Notes under the pieces: generated by a model
Databases searched by the model: none
What the model saw: the letters and a program-made list of their open reading frames with translations, nothing else
Told to the model about the DNA's origin: nothing
Part shown: positions 9,879 to 18,405 of the stretch, piece after piece
Position numbering within the stretch: the first letter of the stretch is position 1
Layout: each line of letters begins with the position of its first letter
Made by a program: the position numbers and the translations under genes
NCBI GenBank assembly: GCA_900469955.1
Contig: UBYX01000028.1
Location: forward strand, 1-64,000
DNA from: Hyphomicrobiales bacterium
GTDB taxonomy: Bacteria > Pseudomonadota > Alphaproteobacteria > Rhizobiales > Rhizobiaceae
Direction of reading: 5' to 3'
Length of the DNA stretch: 64,000 nt

Positions 9879-11038
9879 TCACCGCCACCCAGCAAGACCA
9901 GAGCAGTCAGATGCCTGTTCACCAAATGCCGGCTTCCCGTCTGGAAACTGACGGAATGAGTGGCGTGCAACCCGTGCGCAAAATCATCCATGTGGACATG
10001 GATGCCTTTTATGCCTCGGTCGAGCAGCGAGACAACCCGGAGCTACGCGGCAAGCCATTGGCCGTCGGCGGATCGGCGGCACGCGGTGTGGTGGCAGCAG
10101 CGAGTTACGAGGCCAGAACCTTTGGTGTGCATTCCGCCATGCCGTCGGTCACGGCCAAACGGAAATGTCCGGATCTAATCTTTGTGCCGCCGCGCTTCGA
10201 GGTCTATCGGCAGGTCTCGCAGCAGATCAGGGAGATTTTTGCAGAGTACACGCCGCTGATCGAGCCGCTGTCGCTCGACGAGGCCTATCTCGATGTGACC
10301 GAGAACCTGAAAGGTATGGACATCGCCACGGAAATCGCGCTGGAGATCAGAGCGAAGATCAAGGCGGTCACTGGCCTCAACGCGTCGGCCGGTATCTCCT
10401 ACAATAAGTTCCTGGCCAAGATGGCGAGCGACCTGAACAAGCCGAATGGACAGGCGGTCATCACGCCGAAGAACGGCCCGGGTTTCGTCGAAGCCGTCCC
10501 CGTCAAGAAATTCCATGGCGTGGGGCCTGCGACTGCCGAGCGGATGAAACGGCATGGCATAGAGACGGGGCTCGAGCTCAAGGCGAAGTCCCTCGCCTTT
10601 CTTCAGCAGCATTTCGGCAAGTCCGGTCCGTATTTCTACGGCATTGCCCGTGGGATCGACGAACGGCAGGTTAGACCTGATCGCATCCGGAAGTCTGTCG
10701 GCGCCGAAGACACATTCGTCGAGGACATCGACAATTTCGATCTCGCCAAAGCCGAGCTGCGGCCATTAGCCGAGAAAGTCCGGCGCTACTGCGAGGCGCA
10801 CGACATCACGGGAAAGACCGTAACAGTTAAAATCAAATATTCCGATTTCAGCCAGGCGACACGCAGCAAGACAGTGTTGAGCGCCGTTTCCGACGTCGAC
10901 CAGATGCTGGAGATTGCAGAGACCCTGCTCGCCTCGGTGTTCCCGTTCAAACGTCCGGTACGGCTCCTAGGCATCACCCTTTCGTCGCTCAACACCGAAG
11001 AAAGCGGGCAAGAACCGCAGCTCGATCTGGGACTTTGA
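9875..11038 (+). CDS. dinB: DNA polymerase IV (DinB)
   Basis: A Y-family translesion polymerase. IHVDMDAFYASVEQRDNP holds the first catalytic aspartates and LSLDEAYLDVT the S-x-D-E signature; the helix-hairpin-helix thumb (FHGVGPATAERMKRHGI) and little-finger domain follow. The coordinates given use a TTG that overlaps the SRAP stop and has GAGGAAGG upstream. ATG codons at 9911 and 9957 are alternatives, and the last would give the more usual N-terminus. Full length and intact active site indicate a functional polymerase. Confidence 0.93.
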   Translation: MITATQQDQSSQMPVHQMPASRLETDGMSGVQPVRKIIHVDMDAFYASVEQRDNPELRGKPLAVGGSAARGVVAAASYEARTFGVHSAMPSVTAKRKCPDLIFVPPRFEVYRQVSQQIREIFAEYTPLIEPLSLDEAYLDVTENLKGMDIATEIALEIRAKIKAVTGLNASAGISYNKFLAKMASDLNKPNGQAVITPKNGPGFVEAVPVKKFHGVGPATAERMKRHGIETGLELKAKSLAFLQQHFGKSGPYFYGIARGIDERQVRPDRIRKSVGAEDTFVEDIDNFDLAKAELRPLAEKVRRYCEAHDITGKTVTVKIKYSDFSQATRSKTVLSAVSDVDQMLEIAETLLASVFPFKRPVRLLGITLSSLNTEESGQEPQLDLGL

Positions 11039-11055
11039 TGCAGCCGGGCCTGAAA

Positions 11056-11094
11056 ACGAAAAAGCCTGCCGCGGGAGGAGGTGCGGCAGGCTTT
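11056..11094 (-). terminator. Rho-independent terminator formed by the last CCUCCUCCC hairpin
   Basis: The arms AAAGCCTGCCGC and GCGGCAGGCTTT are a perfect 12-bp stem around the loop ACCTCCTCCC, followed on the minus strand by TTTTTCGTTTTC. The final small RNA hairpin therefore doubles as an intrinsic terminator for the DUF1127-sRNA transcript. Confidence 0.75.
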
Positions 11095-11212
11095 CCGAAA
11101 AGAACCAACAACGGCTGGGAGGAGGAGTGCCGCTGTTCCGACAGACGCCCATTGGGAGGAGGAGTGGGCCGTCTGAAACACGAAGCTCTGCGGGAGGAGG
11201 TGCATCGCTTCG
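11061..11212 (-). ncRNA. Tandem array of four CCUCCUCCC-loop small RNAs (CcsR / 'cuckoo' RNA type)
   Basis: Four consecutive stem-loops occupy 11061-11094, 11107-11137, 11142-11175 and 11181-11212. Each loop on the minus strand contains CCTCCTCCC, and the stems differ in sequence, so only the loop is conserved. This matches the CUCCUCCC-motif stress small RNAs of alphaproteobacteria, described in Rhodobacter as CcsR RNAs processed from a transcript that starts with a DUF1127 gene. Here a DUF1127 gene lies just upstream on the same strand. The loops resemble an anti-Shine-Dalgarno sequence and could titrate or pair with GGAGG sites. Array and loops are seen directly; the family assignment is from recall. 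Confidence 0.75.
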
Positions 11213-11345
11213 ATGAAACCAAGATACCCATTCTCGCCGCACATTAAATAGACTTTGCTGCAGTGCAGCCATGCGAAAAATGCACGACATAAATCCAAGC
11301 GAGAGATCTCTCCAGCACAGTACCTCGCGGCGGCCAGACACAGAA

Positions 11346-11368
11346 ACGCCCGCGTCATCAGCGGGCGT
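11346..11368 (-). other. GC-rich hairpin between DUF1127 gene and sRNA array
   Basis: ACGCCCGC and GCGGGCGT form a perfect 8-bp stem with a 7-base loop, starting 32 bases after the DUF1127 stop codon. On the minus strand only TTTCT follows, so it could be a partial terminator or an RNA-processing and stabilising element that separates the mRNA from the sRNAs. Confidence 0.5.
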
Positions 11369-11400
11369 AGATTCAATAGGCATGGGCAGGAAAAAGTCGC

Positions 11401-11547
11401 TTAACGAGCGACCGACTGGCGAGCGACGCTGTGGATGTCGGCACGATTGATACCGAGGTCCTGCAGTTCGCGCGAGCTCATGCGGCCAAGTTCGGTAACG
11501 GTTTGACGGTACTTGCGCCAGTTATTGAAGGAGCGTGCTACGTTCAT
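11401..11547 (-). CDS. DUF1127 small basic protein (CcaF1-like)
   Basis: A 48-residue protein, MNVARSFNNWRKYRQTVTE followed by LGRMSSRELQDLGINRADI, which is a textbook DUF1127 domain: an arginine-rich helix and the conserved L-x-x-L-x-D-I/L-G-I-x-R pattern. In Rhodobacter the related CcaF1 binds RNA and affects maturation of the adjacent sRNAs. The start is the ATG at 11547 with GGGGAT upstream. A candidate general-stress promoter lies at 11574-11599, and four CCUCCUCCC-loop RNAs follow downstream, making this a stress-inducible protein-plus-sRNA locus. Confidence 0.85.
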   Translation of the reverse strand: MNVARSFNNWRKYRQTVTELGRMSSRELQDLGINRADIHSVARQSVAR

Positions 11548-11573
11548 GATGATCCCCTTTCGTGAGGTCTCTT

Positions 11574-11599
11574 GACGCCAGCAACCTTGCTTCTGTTCC
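11574..11599 (-). promoter_or_regulatory. Candidate EcfG (general stress sigma factor) promoter
   Basis: On the minus strand GGAAC is followed after 17 bases by CGTC, close to the alphaproteobacterial EcfG consensus GGAAC-N16/17-CGTT. It lies 27 bases upstream of the DUF1127 start, so the DUF1127-sRNA locus would be induced in the general stress response. One base of the -10 element deviates. Confidence 0.4.
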
Positions 11600-11717
11600 A
11601 ACGTCGTTTCGATGATTGGAATGTAGGCGCGTACCCACCCCTCGATAAGGCACAAGGTGTCAGGTCGGCCATGCGCTCAAAGCATGGGTCCAATCAAAGA
11701 TGTGCTGAAGGGGGCTA

Positions 11718-12698
11718 TCAGGCCCGAAAGCGGTCGAAGGCAGTGAGGCGTTTGATTGGAGGATCGGCGTCTGGATAACGGTAGATTTCGGCCCTGAGAT
11801 AGCGAAGCTCATCATCGAGCGCTTCTTCCCCAACCTCTATCCACCAGGATTTGGGACGGCCGTCGTTTCCATCAGACCAGCGATAGCCTCGCGCCTTCAG
11901 GTGGTCCTTCATGTCGAAGGGACTGTTTTCCGCAAAGATCCGGACACGCGACCTCTGGCTTGCTTCATAGAGTTCGGCGAAAGCGGTGGAAGGCGATCCG
12001 TCCACCTCGCGAGCCAAGACCTCCAGAAGTGCAAAACAATCGTCGACCGCCCGATGCCCCTCGTGAAAATATCCTGCTTGCCCGATCAGATATCCGAGCT
12101 TGGTGCCTTCATATCCCCGCGACGACCAGTCGATCTCGGAGTTGGAGCAAGCCCAGGCCTTGCCGGAAAACAGGTGAGAAAATGCCTCACAGAATGGTCG
12201 GTCGAAACCGGCATTGTGGGCGATCAGCAGATCAGCCGGTTCAATCAGCGCCTGCAACGCGGCCATATCGATTGACTGCCCAGCCACCATATCATCTGTG
12301 ATCCCGGTGAGCCTGGTGATTTCGGGTGGAACGGAAACGCTTGGCTGCTGAAGTCCACCGTAGATGCCGGTCACATCACCGATGCTTCCTGTCGCATCGA
12401 AGGTGAAAGCGATCACGCCAATCTCGATGATCTCATCCTTGCGAGCATTGAGGCCCGTAGTCTCGGTGTCGAGAATGATGCCCTTGAGCGGGTATTCCGG
12501 ACGCGGGAATGGTGAGATTGCGCGCGGCGCGAGTTTCTGCAGGATCCGATATCGACCTGTCTCCGACAGATGTCGGACCATGTCCTCTTCACTCATGGGG
12601 ATGGCAGGCTTGTCGGGTTTAGCGGATTTGGAGGAACCGCGCGTGACCATAGGATCGCGCGCAGCCTGCTCCGAAAACATGTCAAACTGTTCTGCCAT
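11718..12698 (-). CDS. 3'-5' exonuclease, DnaQ/DEDDh-like
   Basis: A 326-residue protein with the three exonuclease motifs of the DnaQ superfamily: GIILDTETTGLNARKDEII (Exo I), LIAHNAGFDRPF (Exo II) and HRAVDDCFALLEVL (Exo III, DEDDh type with catalytic histidine). The C-terminal 90 residues (FAENSPFDMKDHLKARGYRW...KSWWIEV) form an extra domain common in stand-alone rhizobial epsilon-like exonucleases. The start is taken at the ATG at 12698; a TTG lies four codons upstream. It follows the DNA-damage cluster and may proofread or process repair intermediates, but it is not the replicative epsilon subunit by architecture. Confidence 0.85.
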   Translation of the reverse strand: MAEQFDMFSEQAARDPMVTRGSSKSAKPDKPAIPMSEEDMVRHLSETGRYRILQKLAPRAISPFPRPEYPLKGIILDTETTGLNARKDEIIEIGVIAFTFDATGSIGDVTGIYGGLQQPSVSVPPEITRLTGITDDMVAGQSIDMAALQALIEPADLLIAHNAGFDRPFCEAFSHLFSGKAWACSNSEIDWSSRGYEGTKLGYLIGQAGYFHEGHRAVDDCFALLEVLAREVDGSPSTAFAELYEASQRSRVRIFAENSPFDMKDHLKARGYRWSDGNDGRPKSWWIEVGEEALDDELRYLRAEIYRYPDADPPIKRLTAFDRFRA

Positions 12699-13531
12699 TC
12701 CCGTTGTCAAAGCCCCGCCGCCAATTTACTTACTTCAAAACACGGCACGATCTGCAGATCAACCTTGTTGGTGGGGGTGCGATTTCAGCCGACCTGGCGA
12801 CCAAGGTTTAGAATCGAGCGGTTTCACGCAGTGACAGCTCTTGGGTCGTTGGGCAGAAGCGCCCAAAATATGAATGGGCATACCAGCTGTAGCGGGAACC
12901 GCGAAAGCCGTTCGCCTCCCGCAAGACCGGTTAAAAGGGTTGCCGCAGGAGGTTCAGCATAGCGCCGGCAAAAAGCCGGAAACCGGGACCGACAGCCCCC
13001 GGCGCGCGGGGCCGCTTCTCACATTCCAAAGCCGCCACCTTGCCTCCATGATCAGAATTGGCGGCAAAGAGATCCCGAGCCCTGCCGCGATGAACCAGAT
13101 TTGCAGCATCCACCAGGCACTGGGTCTGTTGGTTGGCGCTATCAATGCCAGGTGCTGCATCGTCTGGCGCGGCGATTCACCAACCGCAGGATGTAATGTT
13201 GGCAACGCATCTGTCGTGCGACGAAAAATGCGCCGTCGTGGGCGTCAGAGTGCCAGCTAAGCGATAGCCCCAGCGACCCCGTCCCTGGGGCTTATCAGTG
13301 GAGGATGATCGCCTCGATCCTGATTGGAAAGCCGATCCTGAAGAATTTATCGAACAACACTGTCTTCCGAAATTGCTGTCCATCATCGCTGGCGCTTGCC
13401 GAAGATCGTGGCCGATTCGGCGGCAAAGCCATCGCCGGTCTGTTCGTCGACCACCTGTGCCGTCGCTTGGCCCATATCTTCCAGCAGGCGCGAGATTGAG
13501 TGCGGGCAGATCACCCAACGACAGATCGACG
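12699..13531. other. Intergenic region without a convincing gene
   Basis: About 830 bases without a supportable coding region. It contains a GC-rich stretch with complementary segments near 12962-13010 and a hairpin at 13266-13292 (AGCCCCAG / CTGGGGCT, 8-bp stem) with no T-run. Short reading frames on both strands here have no recognisable motifs or ribosome sites. Confidence 0.5.
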
Positions 13532-14536
13532 TCACGGCGACGTAGCAAAAGTTCTTTCGTACATCCGCCACTCCAGCGTCGAGACAAGAGTGTTTTTTTC
13601 CCCCGGACCCAACCCCAGGATCGTAGTATGGCGACGGATCGCAAACTCGGGCGCCGCCATCCAGGACGCAAGCAAGCTTGTCTTCCATGTGAGTTTCTTG
13701 GGCAGCGGCGTAAGCAGACCCTTTCGAGGAAACACCTTCTCATTGACAAGCCCAGTACATAATTCGCCGAGCGCGCCCGTGGTGAGGTCCGCAATAGCAG
13801 CAAGATCTTCGAGAACTAGACTTCCATCATCGGCGATGCCCGTTGTGCTGCAGCGAATGTGACCGAGGGAATGGGAAAAATAGGAGGCCATGACACGCTG
13901 GAAAAGTCGCGTTAGGCCTGTAAGCAAACTCACATTCGCGGCGATATCGTCTTCATCAATAACCCAAAGAACGTCTTGTCCTGGCGACGACAGGCCTGAC
14001 AACAGAAATGCGCTCAGGTGCAACACGCGTAGCAAGCGCTCTTGCACATTCGCCTTCCATCCCTTCAGTAATTCGGCGCCCACCTCGTCCTCGGCAGGCC
14101 CTGCGAAAATTGATCCACCCTTTTTGGATATGGCAAACTGTACCAAGTACCCTTCGATACCAGCCGCCGCCCGCATGAACGGAACTAGTGCCTGACGCCG
14201 CATTCCGTCGTTTAGCGCCTTGAAGGACATTCGTCGGCTGTTTGGTAGAATAGAATGGCGAAATCGGCGCTGGTGAGCCAACCAGTTCTGGTTTCTCGCC
14301 AAGTCCATTATCAAGAATGTGTAAGTATCAAAATGCTGCTTTTGATGGTGGCCGCCGAAATCCGCGACGAGCAGAAGCGTGCGACCGCGCGTGAGGAACG
14401 GGAATTGCGACCGCTTAGCAAGGAGGTCAGCATTAAAGCTATCGCTTAAAAATGCGCCCACGCCTTCGGGCGAAAAGGTAGATTTATGGCCCGACGAAGG
14501 TAACAGGTCGAATGAGACCTGAAAGGGAGTTGTCAT
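13532..14536 (-). CDS. Hypothetical protein, possible RNase H-like (DUF3800-type) fold
   Basis: A 334-residue protein I do not firmly recognise. It has an N-terminal strand with an aspartate (TLLLVADFGGHH), a central WVIDEDDIAANVSLLTGL, and a C-terminal DDGSLVLEDLAAIADLTTGALGELC. Acidic residues spaced like this, ending in E-D-x-x-A-x-x-D-x-x-x-x-A, are reminiscent of DUF3800 proteins, which adopt an RNase H-like nuclease fold and occur in defence loci. It lies at the left edge of the defence island, divergent from the DUF5131/TcmP pair. The fold suggestion is inference; a solitary hypothetical is the safe reading. Confidence 0.5.
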   Translation of the reverse strand: MTTPFQVSFDLLPSSGHKSTFSPEGVGAFLSDSFNADLLAKRSQFPFLTRGRTLLLVADFGGHHQKQHFDTYTFLIMDLARNQNWLAHQRRFRHSILPNSRRMSFKALNDGMRRQALVPFMRAAAGIEGYLVQFAISKKGGSIFAGPAEDEVGAELLKGWKANVQERLLRVLHLSAFLLSGLSSPGQDVLWVIDEDDIAANVSLLTGLTRLFQRVMASYFSHSLGHIRCSTTGIADDGSLVLEDLAAIADLTTGALGELCTGLVNEKVFPRKGLLTPLPKKLTWKTSLLASWMAAPEFAIRRHTTILGLGPGEKNTLVSTLEWRMYERTFATSP

Positions 14537-14683
14537 GGATGTTCAGCTCGGTTCACGAGGGACAAACTTCCCATACTGGAAAGGGGCTTAAATCATTCCT
14601 ACAATCTACAGACGAACACTGCAAATTAACGAGAATTAAGGGTATGTTGATGTCATATGACCCGGACTATCGGAGGGTTGCAA

Positions 14684-15460
14684 ATGGCTGAGACGCAGAT
14701 CGAATGGACCGACGCGACATGGAATCCCGTCGCGGGTTGCACTATCATGTCCGCTGGATGCACGAACTGCTATGCGATGGCCATGGCCAAGCGGCTGGAA
14801 GCCATGCATGTTGACAAATATGTGGGCTTAACCCGTACGAGCGGAACAAGGACTATCTGGACCGGGGTTGTCCGGGAAGATGAGACCGCCCTCCTGATTC
14901 CGCACGCATGGAAAAAGCCCCGCAAGATTTTCGTCAATTCGATGAGCGACCTTTTCCATGATTCAGTCTCCGATGAATTCATTTTAAAAGTCTGGCAGGT
15001 GATGCGCGAAACGCCACATCACAACTACCAGATTCTCACTAAACGGCCAGACCGCATGGCGACTGTGATACGCCAGGTGATTGGCGAAATTCTGCCTAAC
15101 GTGTGGCTTGGAACCAGCGTCGAGAACGAAGCTGTGACGGAGCGCGTTGACCATCTTCGTCAAGTGCCCGCAGCCATTCGCTTTATCTCTTTCGAACCGC
15201 TGATCGGTTCTGTCGGCGCCATTGATCTCACTAATATCCACTGGGCTATAGTCGGCGGCGAAAGCGGCAAATCTGCTCGCCCACTTCAGGAGGAGTGGAT
15301 CGATGAGATATACGCCCGTTGCCTGGACCACGAGACAGCGTTCTTTTTCAAGCAATGGGGAACGTGGGGCAAGGACAATAAGCGGCGGTCGAAGAAAGCA
15401 AATGGCCGAGAATATAAAGGCCGCACATGGGATCAGATGCCTACCCATGCAATAGCGTGA
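14684..15460 (+). CDS. DUF5131 family protein (phage Gp37/Gp68, three-Cys motif)
   Basis: A 258-residue protein starting MAETQIEWTDATWNPVAGC, with a cysteine cluster C-x6-GC-x2-CYA (CTIMSAGCTNCYAM) characteristic of the Gp37/Gp68 (DUF5131) family. The clustered cysteines resemble those of radical-SAM-like iron-sulfur proteins; IFVNSMSDLFHDSV and QILTKRPDRM are also conserved. The start is the ATG at 14684, preceded by GGAGGG. The next gene, 35 bases downstream on the same strand, encodes a TcmP, the known partner family. Biochemical role is unknown. Confidence 0.85.
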   Translation: MAETQIEWTDATWNPVAGCTIMSAGCTNCYAMAMAKRLEAMHVDKYVGLTRTSGTRTIWTGVVREDETALLIPHAWKKPRKIFVNSMSDLFHDSVSDEFILKVWQVMRETPHHNYQILTKRPDRMATVIRQVIGEILPNVWLGTSVENEAVTERVDHLRQVPAAIRFISFEPLIGSVGAIDLTNIHWAIVGGESGKSARPLQEEWIDEIYARCLDHETAFFFKQWGTWGKDNKRRSKKANGREYKGRTWDQMPTHAIA

Positions 15461-15495
15461 GGTCACCACGAAACGCTTTCACAATCGGGGGATGA

Positions 15496-16743
15496 GTGGT
15501 CAGGAAACGGTATGATTGGGAAGGTGGCGCGCAACTTGACGAGCACTCGAAGCGCAAACACAAGATTCTGCACGAATATGTCCTGCAATATATAGTTGTC
15601 AGATGTAAGCACCCGCAGCAGCCACGCTTCCGCTTCGCCATTGTTGACGGCTTCGCTGGTGCAGGACGATATGCTGGAGGCGCCGCGGGCTCACCGCTCA
15701 TCTTCGTTGACCGAGTAAAGGCCGCTGCTGAGGAGATAAATCTAGCGCGGGCTATCGAAGGGCTTCCCAACATCGACCTAGAATGCCACCTGATTCTGAA
15801 TGACTCTGACCCGACCGCAGTTTCTCTCCTGAAGCAGAACATTGCTCCACTGCTTGCCGAGGTGCGGGAAACCAGCAAAAATCTGCGAATTGAAACGAGC
15901 TTTCTCAACGAGACATTCGAAGACGCTTACCCAACGATCAAAACAATACTGACATCAGCGAAAATCACGAACGCATTGTTCAACCTGGACCAATGCGGAC
16001 ATAGCTACATCGACCGCGCAACCTTGGTAGATATAATCCAGACCTACCAATCTGAAATTTTTTACACCTTCAGTATCCAGTCGTTCTTGGCCTTTTTGAG
16101 CCGAACAAACCCAGATCTCTTGCTGTCACAATTGGCTTTCTTAGGCTTGCCCTTTCGAGATATCGAGCAGTTAAATTTTCCCATGAGCAATGAACGATGG
16201 CTGGGCACGGCTGAGCGCCTCGTGTTCGACGCGTTTCAGGTCTGCGCGCCATTTGTGAGTCCGTTCTCCATCCACAATCCAGATGGATGGCGCTACTGGT
16301 TTATCCACTTCGCCAAGTCATACCGCGCACGCCAAGTCTATAACAACGTCTTGCATGACAACAGCAGCTCGCAGGCCCATTTCGGCAGGGCCGGCCTCAA
16401 TATGCTGAGCTATAACGCTCGCCACACCGATGGCCATCTTTATCTTTTCGATCAAGCTGGGCGCACAACGGCGGTTGACCAACTACGGGACGACGTCCCT
16501 CGACTTCTCACCGACAGGGGCCATGCAATTAATGTCCTGGATTTCTATGAAAGCATCTACAATTTGACGCCTGCGCATTCGGCCGACATACTATCGTCGC
16601 TGGTTGGTCATCCCGACCTCAAGGTCACGACCAAATCTGGAGGCGAACGGCGCAAGGCCAGTACCATCAAGGTAGCTGATACTATCAGTCTCAACCCGCA
16701 ACGGACATTCCATCAAATGCTACGACCGACTGGAAACCGCTGA
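15496..16743 (+). CDS. tcmP: Three-Cys-motif partner protein TcmP (first copy)
   Basis: A 415-residue TcmP. The diagnostic segment is FRFAIVDGFAGAGRYAGG...GSPLIFVD, a Rossmann-like motif similar to that of SAM-dependent methyltransferases, followed by ECHLILNDSDPTAV. The start is a GTG at 15496 shortly after GGGGGATGA; no in-frame ATG is better placed. It follows the DUF5131 gene by 35 bases, the arrangement for which the family was named. A second, diverged TcmP is encoded convergently next door. Function is unknown; methyltransferase-like chemistry is inference. Confidence 0.85.
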   Translation: MVRKRYDWEGGAQLDEHSKRKHKILHEYVLQYIVVRCKHPQQPRFRFAIVDGFAGAGRYAGGAAGSPLIFVDRVKAAAEEINLARAIEGLPNIDLECHLILNDSDPTAVSLLKQNIAPLLAEVRETSKNLRIETSFLNETFEDAYPTIKTILTSAKITNALFNLDQCGHSYIDRATLVDIIQTYQSEIFYTFSIQSFLAFLSRTNPDLLLSQLAFLGLPFRDIEQLNFPMSNERWLGTAERLVFDAFQVCAPFVSPFSIHNPDGWRYWFIHFAKSYRARQVYNNVLHDNSSSQAHFGRAGLNMLSYNARHTDGHLYLFDQAGRTTAVDQLRDDVPRLLTDRGHAINVLDFYESIYNLTPAHSADILSSLVGHPDLKVTTKSGGERRKASTIKVADTISLNPQRTFHQMLRPTGNR

Positions 16744-16761
16744 GCGGAAATCGGTCCGTAT

Positions 16762-17661
16762 CTAGGTGGACCCCTTCCGGACTTTAGGCAGCTTATCACC
16801 CATTCTCAGGATATAGTCCGCACCCTCAAGGCCTTTGCGATGGGGGCCGGCCCATAACAAATAATACAGCGGTGCTCCGCGCGTATTGCAGATGAGCCTC
16901 GGTGTCGATACGAAGCCAAACGCGCTTTTGAGGTTGCGCCGGTACAATTCCAGTAATCGCACAGAATAGTCGTCTCGCTTACGAATTTCTGTTGAAGCGA
17001 ACAGGCCATGAGCATCGGATGAGTAAACCTCGTCAAACCACTCGTGGCTACCAAAATAGCGATCCAACGTTTCGGCCCAAGCAACCGGCACGTTTCCGTC
17101 ATTGGGAAGCATCCGATTGATCGCCATATTGAGGGCAAAGTTTACCACGACTTCGAATAAGCCGGTATCGGCCAAGGATTGAACGCTTGACCATTCAAGC
17201 CTTGCCCCGAAGGGGTCGAGAAACGCCACACCACGATGTTTACTCTTGGAAATCGCCTGGGTGGTAACCCAAGCAATTCCTTCTGCTGCTGGCAACCTGA
17301 GCGTTGTGATCTGTCTGCTGTCGCCGAACTCTGCTTCTAGTCCACTCAGCTCTTCGGCGCGTTTGGGCGCAGGCTCGATAAAAACATAGCGCGAGAAGGG
17401 ATTGGCGATACCAAGCGCCACTCTGGGCGACCCATCGAGAAATTCCGTCTGTTCACTGTCCTGAGTGTCAGGTGTTTCCAGTAGGTCGGGCGTTGATATC
17501 GGTTCGTTTTTGTTGCGCACCTTGGCTCGTCCACCGCCGGCGAATGCATCCACATAAAGGGTGCGCCATGGCTGGTTCTTGAGGACTTTTGTGTAAAAAT
17601 CGAGATAGCGGGCCAAGATCTCCAGCTTCTCTTTTGCCCACGGGCCAACCTCAGCGACCAT
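16762..17661 (-). CDS. tcmP: Three-Cys-motif partner protein TcmP (second copy)
   Basis: A 299-residue protein with the TcmP signature WRTLYVDAFAGGGRAKVR followed by LDGSPRVAL and RYVFIEPAPKRAEEL. It is shorter than, and only distantly similar to, the TcmP at 15496-16743, and faces it tail to tail. The ATG at 17661 (MVAEVGPWAKEKLE) is preferred; a GTG four codons upstream is possible. No DUF5131 gene accompanies it on its own strand, so it may share the single DUF5131 partner or belong to a separate unit. Confidence 0.78.
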   Translation of the reverse strand: MVAEVGPWAKEKLEILARYLDFYTKVLKNQPWRTLYVDAFAGGGRAKVRNKNEPISTPDLLETPDTQDSEQTEFLDGSPRVALGIANPFSRYVFIEPAPKRAEELSGLEAEFGDSRQITTLRLPAAEGIAWVTTQAISKSKHRGVAFLDPFGARLEWSSVQSLADTGLFEVVVNFALNMAINRMLPNDGNVPVAWAETLDRYFGSHEWFDEVYSSDAHGLFASTEIRKRDDYSVRLLELYRRNLKSAFGFVSTPRLICNTRGAPLYYLLWAGPHRKGLEGADYILRMGDKLPKVRKGST

Positions 17662-17873
17662 CAGAACTCTCACAGCAATTCATCCACGCACACAACGTAG
17701 GGGTGTTTTCAACCTCATTCAATTGGCGCGAACACGTCAAACAGAGTTACGCTGTGTTTCGAGACGGAATTTGACGTCGGTGTAGACGGCCCTTTCACTC
17801 CCCAAGCGTCGCGGCGAAGACTAGAGTCGTGTAGAGCATAGCTCGTGTGATCATGATGGGCGGAGTTGAGTGT

Positions 17874-18368
17874 ATGTTTAAACGAGTGAGTGAACTGCGT
17901 ACCCCCGATCCCTACTTTTCAGGAGCAGCCGGCTTTGTTGGGAGCAGCCTTGAGAAACTGTATGATGACATGTGCAGATTTGAACTACCCAAACATGTCC
18001 CAGATAACGTTCGCCAATGTCACGACGCTGTCCGTCACGCGTATATCTATTCATACTATTCGTATGACCTTCTGACCGTAGCGGCGGCCCAAACCTTCCC
18101 CTGCCTTGAGCTGGCTCTGCGGGAGCGCATCGGCTCGCAATTTTCCGAACGACTGGACAGGAAGGGCAAGCCGCGGCGTGCGCCGATGCTCGACGAGTTG
18201 CTCAAGAGCGCGAAAGCCCAGGGCCTGATGTCCGCCGACGTGGTGGGTCTGAGCCATATGCGAAACATGTTCGCCCATGGCACAGACGCCGTTCTGAACC
18301 CGCCGATGTTTCTCACGCCCTTCGAACTCGTCACCGAAACAATCGCGGAGCTGTTCGCTAAGCCATGA
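17874..18368 (+). CDS. HEPN-like domain protein
   Basis: A 164-residue, mostly helical protein with LSHMRNMFAHGTD at residues 127-139, an R-x4-H motif (R130, H135) in the form R-N-x3-H typical of HEPN ribonucleases and antitoxin-like HEPN proteins. The start is the ATG at 17874 after GGAGTTGAG. The DUF2971-like gene follows 37 bases downstream in the same direction, so they look like a two-gene conflict module. HEPN assignment rests on the motif and helical content. Confidence 0.6.
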   Translation: MFKRVSELRTPDPYFSGAAGFVGSSLEKLYDDMCRFELPKHVPDNVRQCHDAVRHAYIYSYYSYDLLTVAAAQTFPCLELALRERIGSQFSERLDRKGKPRRAPMLDELLKSAKAQGLMSADVVGLSHMRNMFAHGTDAVLNPPMFLTPFELVTETIAELFAKP

Positions 18369-18405
18369 TTTCAAATTGCATGGACCTAACCGCCGGCGCT
18401 TCGCC

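Noticed and set aside
12954-13205. 83-residue minus-strand frame with a hydrophobic centre
   Set aside because: No ribosome site, no recognisable family and overlapping open frames on both strands; not distinguishable from chance.
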